Assembly: GCA_043764095.1 (NCBI GenBank)
Contig: JAYUKX010000197.1
Span: 62,001-126,000, forward strand
Direction: 5' to 3'
DNA from: M3007 sp043764095
GTDB lineage: Bacteria > Bacteroidota > Bacteroidia > Chitinophagales > Saprospiraceae
Length of the DNA stretch: 64,000 nt
Part shown: in pieces, positions 40,886 through 48,732 of the stretch
Layout of the letters: the number at the start of each line of letters is the position of its first letter
Position numbering within the stretch: the first letter of the stretch is position 1
Made by a program: the position numbers and the translations under genes
Notes under the pieces: generated by a model
The model's input: only the letters and a program-made list of their open reading frames with translations
What the model was told of the DNA's origin: nothing
The model's database searches: none

Positions 40886-43675
40886 CTATTTCACCATCAA
40901 TTTTCCAATACCCACCATCCGTGTACCATCCAACACCTGAAAGAAATAGATGCCAGCAGGTAAATGATATCCTTCCAAATCCACAATATTCCCTTTCATA
41001 CTTTGGCGAATAATGCTGCTACCTTGACTATTGCGCAGTTCAAAACGGCCATTTTCTACATTTACGCCTTTAAAAACAAGTTTTGTTGGGGTGTTTACGG
41101 GATTGGGCATTACGGTAAGTGTCGTATAGGACAATGGTGTATTAGGCGCATCAACACCGGAAAGGATATACTCAACTCCGATGGTATGCAGTGTTGTATT
41201 GGTGATAACGGGTTCGTTAAAATCAAAATAGATGGTAGCCGAATTATGGATGATTGTTCCCAATGGCAGATTGGGGCGTTGTTTAATGCTAAATTTGATA
41301 AAACCATGCGAGGCCGGTTCGTTTACATTGGAATCGGGCAGCATAATTTGGTTAAAATGGAACTGTAGTATGCCCGAACCCAATATCTCAAACCGATTTG
41401 AATGACTCGCAACTAAATCGCTGATCGTACTAACATCCAGAAACTCAGGCAGTGTATCCACCACAATAACGCGGAAAGCAGTATCAGTACCCGTATTTTG
41501 GAAACGTATCAAGTACTCCAAGGGTTGATCGGGTTCTATTTGATGTTTGGGGCCATAACCGATAGGATAGCCTGTTTTATCGTTTGGATCAAACGAGCCG
41601 ATCGATTGCTGGCAATCAATAGAAACAAATGGATCGTTGTCAACTTCTCCAAATTGAGATTCAAAGCCAACGCTATACGAGCCATTTGCATTTATACCAC
41701 AAGCCTCTACCACTGCATTAGGGTAAATATTGTTGGGATTGCCGGGTTCTTGTTCTGCCAATAAGGTCCAAGTACTTCCATTAGCAGGTACTTTCACCAG
41801 CATGGAATCCAATGCAGGTATCTCAAAACTGCCTTGACGCGTAATGATATTATCCTCAATAACAATATACTCTAGCAAGGAAGTAGCGACTGGCCCTGTA
41901 TTTCGGAGTACAAAAACGACCGAATCTGGTTCGCAAATACCCGAAACGCCCACATTGGCACCCGACCAAAAACCGGGTAAGCATATTGAATCCGGATAAA
42001 TATGGCTCTCTATACAATGCGTTTGGCCAAGGGTAGTTGTTGCACAATTGAGATTTACCGTAAGCGGAAATTGTCCACAAAACCCCGCCGGTATCGCACC
42101 AATGTTAAAGCGATATACTTGGTTTCCTTCATTAATAACGGGTATTCCTGCACTAACAAAAGTCATTTCCGGATCAAGTTCCACGCTAATATAGGCACTG
42201 TTGGCAGTAGAAGTTCCCATATTGCAGTATCGTACATTGTAGGTATTGTCAAAACAGCGGCGCAGTCCCCAAGTGCCAATAGAGGTTTCCAATAATGGAC
42301 AATCAACAACCGATTGTACGGGAACGTTGATGATAGTAGTGTCGCCGCCTTGTGCAATACTAAAAGTGGTATCTTGTTGGCAGTTGCTCCAATAATCGTT
42401 TGGACGTGAAATATGGAGTTTATAAGTGCCCAATTCGACTAAAAAGCGATAAGTATTGTTCAAACCTACTACGCTAAACCTTTCGTCGATAATATTTCCA
42501 CCATTGTCCACCTTGTTAAGTATGGCCTCCCATCCACTCGACATGGCCACTTCGATTGAATTTGCTATACAATTATTGTTGGTATCGTACTTTATTTGAC
42601 CCGTAATTACCTGATATCCAATACCATTATCCCTCGCAATAATAAAATCATATTCGCATACGGTCTCATTGCCACACTGGTCTTCAAGGAACCATTTTAT
42701 TTTGTGTCGCCCAGCAGGTAATTGTGGTATTGCTGTACTGTTGGGGTTGGCTTGTGTTCTCCAGACTACCGTAGCTGTTCTGTTGTAGAGAGTACCATCA
42801 TTAAAGGTTGTAGTATTATAACCGAAGGTATATTTTTCATTGTTTGGAACCGCCCTACGGTCAAAACTGCGTGGAATACCTCCTTGAAAATTAGGGTTGA
42901 ACACATTTTCAAAATTTATTTCGCCCGGTGCTGGCGGGTTTGCACTATTAACTACGGTTTCCATTGTACCATTATTATCTGTATCAATAAAAAGCAGGTA
43001 TCGGAAATTAATATTAAGACCCCAACAATCGTCCCTACCTGTAATGGATAAAGGGGCTGCTCCATCTGTTAAATCGTACAACCCCGTAAGGCTATCGAAC
43101 CAAAAAGGCTCGTGCCAGAGATAAGGATCATTCGTGCTGGTATCGGGGAGAAAAACGGTTCCTGTTGGACAATCGATTATATATGGGTCTTCTATGTCTG
43201 TAATTTTGATGATTTGACGATAAGAGTAGCATTTTGCAGTAGTATTCCAAAAAATGCTAAAGTTTGTAGGCAAGGGATCGGTAGCGTTTATTTTTACTAT
43301 GGTTGATTCCCATGGAGCAGGTGTACCTTCGGGGGATACAGTTGGCCCAGGTAAGTTTGACGGATGGTTAGAAAAATTATTAGGGTTTGGATTTGGTACA
43401 TATTCGCACCCATCTGTCACGGGGTCAAAACCAGGCAAAATAACCCGCCAGTTACGAGCTATGGCTAAGCAAACATCAGGAAGAATAAAATCCCATTCAT
43501 CTGTATAAGTAATCGAGATTGCAGCATCATTTGGGTTGTAAACTGTGGGTGTACCAAAGTCATCATTCGGAACACATTCAGTTATTAAACGATCAGCAGG
43601 GAATTTAATATAGAACTCCTGCGCAAATAGTCGCGAGGCCAAAATGGTTAAACAAAATAGTAGAATAATTCGCAT
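40886..43675 (-). CDS. Large T9SS cargo protein with DUF7619-type conserved repeat domain
   Basis: A 929-aa secreted protein: signal peptide MRIILLFCLTILASRLFAQ, then Ig-like segments rich in Pro/Asn/Cys (CVPNDDFGTPTVYNPND, ITDIEDPYIIDCPTGTVFLP, FLEDQCGNETVCEYDF), a carboxypeptidase-regulatory-like insertion near residue 350 and, in the C-terminal third, the conserved block SFDPNDKTGYPIGYG with YLIRFQNTGTDTAFRVIVVD and NSATIYFDFNEPVITNTT that defines DUF7619-like domains. It ends in a sorting domain (LTVMPNPVNTPTKLVF to GIGKLMVK). Adjacent T9SS genes (39134..40837) point the same way and could be a later, separate unit. The upstream leader contains a 163-bp inverted-repeat element. Confidence 0.85.
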   Translation of the reverse strand: MRIILLFCLTILASRLFAQEFYIKFPADRLITECVPNDDFGTPTVYNPNDAAISITYTDEWDFILPDVCLAIARNWRVILPGFDPVTDGCEYVPNPNPNNFSNHPSNLPGPTVSPEGTPAPWESTIVKINATDPLPTNFSIFWNTTAKCYSYRQIIKITDIEDPYIIDCPTGTVFLPDTSTNDPYLWHEPFWFDSLTGLYDLTDGAAPLSITGRDDCWGLNINFRYLLFIDTDNNGTMETVVNSANPPAPGEINFENVFNPNFQGGIPRSFDRRAVPNNEKYTFGYNTTTFNDGTLYNRTATVVWRTQANPNSTAIPQLPAGRHKIKWFLEDQCGNETVCEYDFIIARDNGIGYQVITGQIKYDTNNNCIANSIEVAMSSGWEAILNKVDNGGNIIDERFSVVGLNNTYRFLVELGTYKLHISRPNDYWSNCQQDTTFSIAQGGDTTIINVPVQSVVDCPLLETSIGTWGLRRCFDNTYNVRYCNMGTSTANSAYISVELDPEMTFVSAGIPVINEGNQVYRFNIGAIPAGFCGQFPLTVNLNCATTTLGQTHCIESHIYPDSICLPGFWSGANVGVSGICEPDSVVFVLRNTGPVATSLLEYIVIEDNIITRQGSFEIPALDSMLVKVPANGSTWTLLAEQEPGNPNNIYPNAVVEACGINANGSYSVGFESQFGEVDNDPFVSIDCQQSIGSFDPNDKTGYPIGYGPKHQIEPDQPLEYLIRFQNTGTDTAFRVIVVDTLPEFLDVSTISDLVASHSNRFEILGSGILQFHFNQIMLPDSNVNEPASHGFIKFSIKQRPNLPLGTIIHNSATIYFDFNEPVITNTTLHTIGVEYILSGVDAPNTPLSYTTLTVMPNPVNTPTKLVFKGVNVENGRFELRNSQGSSIIRQSMKGNIVDLEGYHLPAGIYFFQVLDGTRMVGIGKLMVK

Positions 43676-43724
43676 GTTGTTGAGATTAAGAATGATAAGT
43701 TTTATTTTTTAAATCGGGTTTGAG

Positions 43725-43887
43725 TTAAGTATTTGGACATAATTAATTGCAGAAATGAACGCAGGTATTTTTAGGCTAGACGAGCCATTTTTAAGGCGGA
43801 TAGAAGTACTATCTAACGAAAAAATGGGGAAGTGTAGGCGGAAAAGACCAAGTTCAAAATGATAATTAATTGTGTCCAAATACTTAA
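43725..43887. mobile_element. 163-bp MITE-like element with 24-bp terminal inverted repeats
   Basis: Arms 43725..43748 and 43864..43887 are inverted copies with one mismatch; both ends are TTAA. The 115-base interior carries no convincing ORF. The arm is related to the repeats at 15404, 17475 and 24942. It lies between the 929-aa protein gene and its only nearby TACCTTTG box. No transposase for this family is in the window. Confidence 0.65.
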
Positions 43888-43893
43888 TTTCAA

Positions 43894-43901
43894 CAAAGGT
43901 A
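43894..43901 (-). promoter_or_regulatory. Putative -7 box TACCTTTG
   Basis: Exact TAnnTTTG on the minus strand, 218 bases upstream of the T9SS gene starting at 43675. If used, its 5' UTR would contain the whole 163-bp inverted-repeat element. Confidence 0.4.
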
Positions 43902-44046
43902 TAGGTACACCGTGAGCAGTAAAAAAACATTTTAATAGTTTTGTCAAAAATTTTTTGTTATTAAAATATTGAAAATCAAGGTTTTAATAATATTTTTCAT
44001 CAAAAAAATACCAACAATTTATTAGTGTTATTTATTGGATTTACCT

Positions 44047-44054
44047 TAAATTTG
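44047..44054 (+). promoter_or_regulatory. Putative -7 box TAAATTTG
   Basis: Plus-strand exact TAnnTTTG match 25 bases before the ATG at 44080. The upstream 43902..44046 is strongly AT-rich. Confidence 0.4.
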
Positions 44055-44079
44055 TGTCGTCAATATCAAATCATAGGTT

Positions 44080-45462
44080 ATGCGTCAAAGTTTACTACTT
44101 CAAGTCATCGAAAAATTGGACAAAAAAGACCTGCGTGAGGCGCGTAAATGGTTGTTGTCGCCAATACATAACAGCCGCCCAGAAGTAGTGGAGTTATTCG
44201 ACTATGTGACCAGCCAACTTCAAAAAAGTCCCGATTTATTGACCAAAGAACTCATTTTTGGACATATTTACAAAGATAAACCATTTGTAGAGGCGCAGGT
44301 AAACCACCTTATGTCGTGGCTTTTGGACGCTTTACGCGCGTATTTGGGCTGGCGGGAATGGCAATTGGACCAACCATCGGTGCATCTCCAACATTGCAGA
44401 GCAATGCGGCAATTAGGGCTCGACCAAGCGTTTGAAAAGGCATCAGAACAGGCGCACCAAATACTGGAGGCGCAACCTTTTCGCGATGAGCAATATTTTT
44501 CTATGCGGCATTTGCTACAACGTGAACGACAGGAGCACGCCTCGCTCCAACGCCGAACTATTGATATTTCCTTGGACGAAATGGCCTATTTTACCAATAC
44601 TGCTTTCCGCCTTAACCAATTGCGGCTTGAATGCAGCCAAGTTGCCATGCGTAATTTTTCGAAAAACACGTCAAACATAGAAGAACAACCTCAGAAAAGG
44701 CATTCAAGTGCCGTTATCACCTACGAAAACCTACTCAAAGCACTAAATGACCCTTCCGACGAGCAGGCATTTTTTACTACAAGAGATTTGTTAACTTTGC
44801 ATTGGAACTTGTTCCGAGGCAACGAACGCCGTGACCTATATCTGTTGGCGCTTAATTATTGTATCCGTAAGATCAATGAGGGGCAAAGGCTTTTTATGCG
44901 CGAAGCATTTGAACTTTATAGGGTCGGGTTAGAAAATAGAGCCTTGTTTGAGTACGGCCAAGTATCGCGGTTTACCTATAAAAATACGATCACAGCCGGC
45001 CTTAACCTCGGTGAGTTTGAGTGGGTGCGTACCTTTATCGAAACCTACCGCATACACTTGCACCCACGCGAACAGCATAGCGCTTACTCGTACAATTTGG
45101 CGGTATGGTGCTTTTGGACGCATGACCACGACCAAGCAATGACCCTACTCCGCGAAACTGATTTTGCAGACCCACTCACTAATCTTGATGCACGTTCTAT
45201 CCTACTCAAAGCATATTACGAAAAAGGTTACCATGATGTATTGGAATCGCATTTAGATAGTTTTTTGACCTATTTGCGTCGCCAAAAGAGCATTGGGTAT
45301 CAACGAGAAAATTACCAAAATTTAATAAAAATTACCCGCAAGATGCTGCGAGAGGGCGGCGTTAAAAAATTAGAGGAGACAAAAAAACAGGCATTGCGAG
45401 ACGAAATTATTGCTACCAAGGTGTTGGCGGAACGAGGGTGGCTGCTCAGTCAGTTGGATTAA
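44080..45462 (+). CDS. Alpha-solenoid protein of unknown function, paralogue A
   Basis: A 460-aa cytoplasmic protein, no signal peptide or membrane helix, almost entirely helical. It shares a conserved layout with the convergent protein at 45479..46876: an N-terminal helix MRQSLLLQVIEKL, a later block ALNYCIRKINEGQRLFMREA, then GQVSRFTYKNTIT, EFEWVRTFIETY, YSYNLAVWCFW and a terminal helix ending RGWLLSQLD. The repeated 34-residue-like helical pairs suggest TPR-like scaffolding. I do not recognise a named family. The last helix of each paralogue is strikingly alike (WLLxxL). Confidence 0.65.
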   Translation: MRQSLLLQVIEKLDKKDLREARKWLLSPIHNSRPEVVELFDYVTSQLQKSPDLLTKELIFGHIYKDKPFVEAQVNHLMSWLLDALRAYLGWREWQLDQPSVHLQHCRAMRQLGLDQAFEKASEQAHQILEAQPFRDEQYFSMRHLLQRERQEHASLQRRTIDISLDEMAYFTNTAFRLNQLRLECSQVAMRNFSKNTSNIEEQPQKRHSSAVITYENLLKALNDPSDEQAFFTTRDLLTLHWNLFRGNERRDLYLLALNYCIRKINEGQRLFMREAFELYRVGLENRALFEYGQVSRFTYKNTITAGLNLGEFEWVRTFIETYRIHLHPREQHSAYSYNLAVWCFWTHDHDQAMTLLRETDFADPLTNLDARSILLKAYYEKGYHDVLESHLDSFLTYLRRQKSIGYQRENYQNLIKITRKMLREGGVKKLEETKKQALRDEIIATKVLAERGWLLSQLD

Positions 45463-45478
45463 AGCTATTTGGTTGGTT

Positions 45479-46876
45479 TTACGCGAGTTTGGCCAATAAC
45501 CATTCTTTTTCTGCCACTTTAGTTGTCTCCTTTATTTGTTGCCGAAGTGCTACTTTTTTTTCCTCATCCCAAGTGGCCAAAAGCAGGATACGGCGGGCAA
45601 AAGACAGTGTGTTTTGGAATATTTCTGCATGGTATCCAAGTTCTTTATGCCTTCGAATAAAATTGCGCATGGCATCAATATGGGCGTGTAGTGTACTAAT
45701 ATTATTGGTTTCAAAATAGATTTTCAATGCCAAAGTTTTTACGGAGAGGTTGAATAAAAGGTCTTTGTATTCCGCCAATTGAAGGTATTCCAAGGATCGA
45801 TCATAATTTCCTCTGGCAAATTCTAGTTTTGCCAAATTATAAGAACGTATTTGTTCTTTGTGCTGCTCGGCCAATACATCGGAGTATTGTTGAATAAACG
45901 CCTCTGCCCACTCAAAATCTTTTTCAATAATGGCAAATACGATAATATTGGTGTAAGTAAACCGCGAAATTTGGCCATCACTCAACAAAACACCGATAGA
46001 AAGCCCGTGCTGATAAATTTCCAACGCTTCCTTTGAGAAATCCTTATTACCTGTATTTTTTTTACGGATACAGTAGTTAGCGGCCATCAGAAATAGATCG
46101 CGTTGTTCTGATACCTCAAAAATATTACTTTCCTTAAGTAAAAGTGTTTTGAATTGCTGATAAGCCGCTTCGTCTTCGGGATTAGTGATGGCCTTATAGC
46201 CCCAATAATAAATACCAACGGCAGGAATATTGATGTAACGGCCAGTACTCAAGTATTCCAATGCTTTTTCGAGTAGCCCATGATCGTAATTTGTTTTTTG
46301 GATAGCACTATGGGCAAAAGTAATACATGCTTGCCTAAGTTTTTGTGCAAGAAAAAATATATCGAGGTTGTCAGAACTATTTTGTAAAGTAGTGTTGGTG
46401 ATGCGGTTTTGTTGTGTTAGCCAAGCAAATTTTTCTGATTCAATTTGGAATGCATTAAAGTAAAATTTAGCATCTCTGAGGGTAGATTTTTCGTGAATTT
46501 CCTCAATACTCTGTAAATACGAGTCTACCTGTCGCTGTAAATTGGACTGCCTAAACTCCTTCACCATGCCGAGATAAGCGTTTTCTAGATGGTTTTGGGT
46601 GTGTTTGAGTAGGTAATAGGATTCTACTACACCCAGCAATCGGGTCATGGTATTGCGGAGGCGTACTTCTGTAAGGGGTTCTTTGGGCCAAATTTTTTTC
46701 CAAGCCTGTTCTTTTTCAGGCGGTATATTATTTTTCAAGCAATGGTGCAAATACTGCCATAATTCGAGTACCTGCTCGTGACGATTGAATATGGGGGATT
46801 CCACACAGCGACCTATGTCCTTCCAATCGGAGGGTGATGCGGCAGCAAGGATCTCAAATAAACGCGATTTTTGCAT
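45479..46876 (-). CDS. Alpha-solenoid protein of unknown function, paralogue B
   Basis: Starting at 46876 the protein (465 aa) begins MQKSRLFEILAAASPSDWKD, aligning with the paralogue's start; the longer ORF from 46912 is rejected. It has the same conserved blocks: AANYCIRKKNTGNKDFSKEA, GQISRFTYTNIIV, DFEWAEAFIQQYS, SYNLAKLEFARGNYDRSLEY and a final EKEWLLAKLA. Convergent with paralogue A, with only 16 bases between stop codons, so the two genes are mirror images that diverged after an inverted duplication or were brought together. Function unknown; a TPR-like scaffold is inferred. Confidence 0.65.
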   Translation of the reverse strand: MQKSRLFEILAAASPSDWKDIGRCVESPIFNRHEQVLELWQYLHHCLKNNIPPEKEQAWKKIWPKEPLTEVRLRNTMTRLLGVVESYYLLKHTQNHLENAYLGMVKEFRQSNLQRQVDSYLQSIEEIHEKSTLRDAKFYFNAFQIESEKFAWLTQQNRITNTTLQNSSDNLDIFFLAQKLRQACITFAHSAIQKTNYDHGLLEKALEYLSTGRYINIPAVGIYYWGYKAITNPEDEAAYQQFKTLLLKESNIFEVSEQRDLFLMAANYCIRKKNTGNKDFSKEALEIYQHGLSIGVLLSDGQISRFTYTNIIVFAIIEKDFEWAEAFIQQYSDVLAEQHKEQIRSYNLAKLEFARGNYDRSLEYLQLAEYKDLLFNLSVKTLALKIYFETNNISTLHAHIDAMRNFIRRHKELGYHAEIFQNTLSFARRILLLATWDEEKKVALRQQIKETTKVAEKEWLLAKLA

Positions 46877-47198
46877 GTAATACGTGTAACAAAATCTTTT
46901 TTGAAGATACAAAAGTGATATTTTATTCTTTGAATTTCAAAAGTATTGGGGCTTTTTTCTAAATTTATTTTAAATATTTTTAGTGTTTTATGTATCTTCA
47001 CTGCTCCTTATCCTCCTGTTCCCTTTAATGAGTAGCCCCTATTATATTATTTTTTAAGATACAAATTTGGCAAAATGAGTTTGTTCCTCGGGCATAGGCT
47101 GCTTCACCTTTGCACCATTAATTTTTATCATTCTTTTTGACAGTCAATGACGAATGCACTATCATTTTCATCAACCATTTTTTAAAAAATCATTTCAC
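46877..47198. other. AT-rich intergenic region, no supported feature
   Basis: A 322-base stretch between the alpha-solenoid gene and the short secreted ORF. A CACCTTTG at 47103, lacking the expected TA, is the only promoter-like sequence I see. No ORF, repeat or hairpin was convincing. Confidence 0.4.
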
Positions 47199-47381
47199 AT
47201 GAAATATTTATTAATGCTTTTGTGCTGGGGGCTATTTTCTGGCCTTTATGCACAACAAACACAAACCTTTACCGAAAATGGTGCTTCACTCACCCATTAC
47301 ACGAGTGCTGCCACTATTCCATCGGGTGCGTCTTATGGTTACATTTACACCTTTACTATCCCTACTGGTACTAGTATTTAA
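47199..47381 (+). CDS. Short secreted protein, probably truncated
   Basis: Start at 47199 gives a 60-aa product with signal peptide MKYLLMLLCWGLFSGLYAQ and a 41-residue mature part (TFTENGASLTHYTSAATIPS, then YIYTFTIPTGTS). This looks like the first strand pair of a T9SS-type cargo protein, cut by a stop at 47381. No continuation was found in other frames downstream. It is therefore likely a truncated remnant, but it could be expressed as a microprotein. Confidence 0.5.
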   Translation: MKYLLMLLCWGLFSGLYAQQTQTFTENGASLTHYTSAATIPSGASYGYIYTFTIPTGTSI

Positions 47382-47607
47382 GGTGGTTTATTACGCGCTT
47401 TAAAAATGTAATTTATGTTGCGTCGTTGCGCTGTGGCGTGCATACTTTTCTTCTTAAAAATTGATCTTTCTTGTTCCTAACCATCTTTCAACTAATAAAT
47501 AAGTGTGATACTAGTACGAAAAAAAATCAACCTCTAGGAACTAATTTTACCGCAATACGGTTTTAACTTCAATATTCACAATCAACATCAATTTTTAACT
47601 TACAATA

Positions 47608-47757
47608 ATGGTACGCACATCCAATACAATCCAGACAAATCCCGTGGCACTAAAGCCGGGTTTCGGATGCGCCCAGTGTAAAAACTGGCGAGCGCGTACC
47701 AAACGTAATACGCTCCTGTTCAAGGGAGGTAATGCGCTGAATAACCTCCTATACTGA
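47608..47757 (+). CDS. Candidate 49-aa basic microprotein upstream of tRNA array
   Basis: ATG at 47608, TGA at 47755..47757. The peptide begins MVRTSNTIQTNPVALKPGFG, has a CAQC motif at residues 21-24 and a basic stretch KNWRARTKRNTLLFK. Its DNA looks more GC-rich than the AT-rich surroundings, which is unlike intergenic sequence here. No family recognised and no ribosome-binding site visible. It could also be part of a structured RNA. Confidence 0.4.
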   Translation: MVRTSNTIQTNPVALKPGFGCAQCKNWRARTKRNTLLFKGGNALNNLLY

Positions 47758-47998
47758 TCGTCTGCCGTTTTGTTTTCGGCGCGGCGAAATGCTAGGCAAT
47801 CGAAAATAAAAGGCGAATTTTTGTAGTTTCCCCTTTTCTTTTTTCTTTTTCTTGCCCAATCAGGTAGTAGGTATGCGTGCGTTTTACACGCATAGTCTTT
47901 TTTAATGAAATACTTACAACTAATTAATAATCAAATAAATATGCAATTTTATGTTCGAAAGCGACCCAGTGTATTGCGTTGAAAAAAACAAAATCACT

Positions 47999-48071
47999 GG
48001 GTTCGTGGCTCAATTGGTAGGGCACCGGTCTTTTAAACCGGGGGTTGAGGGTTCGAGTCCCTCCGGACCCA
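47999..48071 (+). tRNA. tRNA-Lys (anticodon TTT)
   Basis: Full cloverleaf: acceptor GGGTTCG/CGGACCC, D stem GCTC/GGGC, anticodon stem CCGGT/ACCGG with loop CTTTTAA, T stem GAGGG/CCCTC, discriminator A. CCA is not encoded. Confidence 0.92.
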
Positions 48072-48088
48072 CTATAACAATAGAATTT

Positions 48089-48162
48089 GCGCGTGTAGTT
48101 TAATGGTAAAATCACGGTCTTCCAAACCGAGGTTGACAGTTCGATTCTGTCCGTGCGCACCA
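48089..48162 (+). tRNA. tRNA-Gly (anticodon TCC)
   Basis: Acceptor GCGCGTG/CGTGCGC, weak D stem GTTT/AAAT, anticodon loop CTTCCAA, T stem GACAG/CTGTC, encoded CCA. The top pair of the anticodon stem (A27-A43) is mismatched. Confidence 0.85.
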
Positions 48163-48179
48163 ATAACATACCATTATAG

Positions 48180-48254
48180 GGGGGTAAATGTTCCAAGGCA
48201 TGGCGATGTTGCTTTGCAAGCAGCGTGAGGTGGGTTCGATACCCATAGCCTCCA
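48180..48254 (+). tRNA. tRNA-Ala (anticodon TGC), irregular
   Basis: Anticodon stem GTTGC/GCAGC with loop TTTGCAA and T stem GTGGG/CCCAT are good. The acceptor GGGGGTA/AGCCTCC has an A-A mismatch, the D stem TGTT/GGCG has one Watson-Crick pair, and one extra base lies before the anticodon stem. It may be degenerate. Confidence 0.6.
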
Positions 48255-48280
48255 CTTCAAACATAATACTTGTTACAAAC

Positions 48281-48355
48281 TGGCTTATAGCTCAACGGTG
48301 GAGCGGTGGGTTGTTAACCCAATGGATATAGGTTCGAATCCTATTAGGCCAGCCA
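48281..48355 (+). tRNA. tRNA-Asn (anticodon GTT)
   Basis: Acceptor TGGCTTA/TAGGCCA, D stem GCTC/GAGC, anticodon loop TTGTTAA, T stem ATAGG/CCTAT, discriminator G, encoded CCA. One mismatch (27-43) in the anticodon stem. Confidence 0.9.
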
Positions 48356-48362
48356 AAAATTA

Positions 48363-48434
48363 GCCGACAAAGCATACATGGTGATGCACCTGTCTTGTAA
48401 ACAGGATAAATAGGTTCGATTCCTATTGTCGGAT
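48363..48434 (+). tRNA. tRNA-Thr (anticodon TGT)
   Basis: Acceptor GCCGACA/TGTCGGA with a G-A first pair, D stem GCAT/ATGC, anticodon stem CCTGT/ACAGG with loop CTTGTAA, T stem ATAGG/CCTAT. No CCA encoded. Confidence 0.85.
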
Positions 48435-48440
48435 CTTAAT

Positions 48441-48513
48441 AGCAGTCTGGCGCAGCGGCAAGCGCAACGGTTTTACATACCGGAGGTCGGGAGTTCGAGT
48501 CTCTCCATTGCTA
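48441..48513 (+). tRNA. tRNA-Val (anticodon TAC)
   Basis: Acceptor AGCAGTC/CATTGCT (last pair C-C), D stem GCGC/GCGC, anticodon loop TTTACAT, T stem GGGAG/CTCTC. Position 27-43 is A-G. No CCA encoded. Confidence 0.78.
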
Positions 48514-48530
48514 CACAATAATAATCATTC

Positions 48531-48603
48531 AGGAGTATAGCTCAATGGGTAGAGTGTCAGTCTCCAAAACTGAAGGTTGTAGGTTCGAGACCTACTGCTC
48601 CTG
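48531..48603 (+). tRNA. tRNA-Trp (anticodon CCA)
   Basis: Acceptor AGGAGTA/TGCTCCT, D stem GCTC/GAGT, anticodon stem TCAGT/ACTGA with loop CTCCAAA, T stem GTAGG/CCTAC, discriminator G. Well-formed. It is not next to secE, where Bacteroidota usually keep a tRNA-Trp. Confidence 0.92.
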
Positions 48604-48732
48604 CAAAAATTACCAACATTGGAATCTTTTTCTGTATTTTATCGTTCTTCTAGTATTGTTTTAATCTTTGCGTTTATCATGGAATAAACGTTTGTATTTT
48701 AATTTTTTTTATACTAGCCTTCTGAAAAAAAC

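Noticed and set aside
43709..43930. Minus-strand ORF of 73 codons
   Set aside because: Runs through the inverted-repeat element and lacks coding character.
47924..48196. Minus-strand ORF with GGTRTLNPRFKR
   Set aside because: Antisense translation across tRNA genes; this peptide is a familiar artefact of tRNA arrays.
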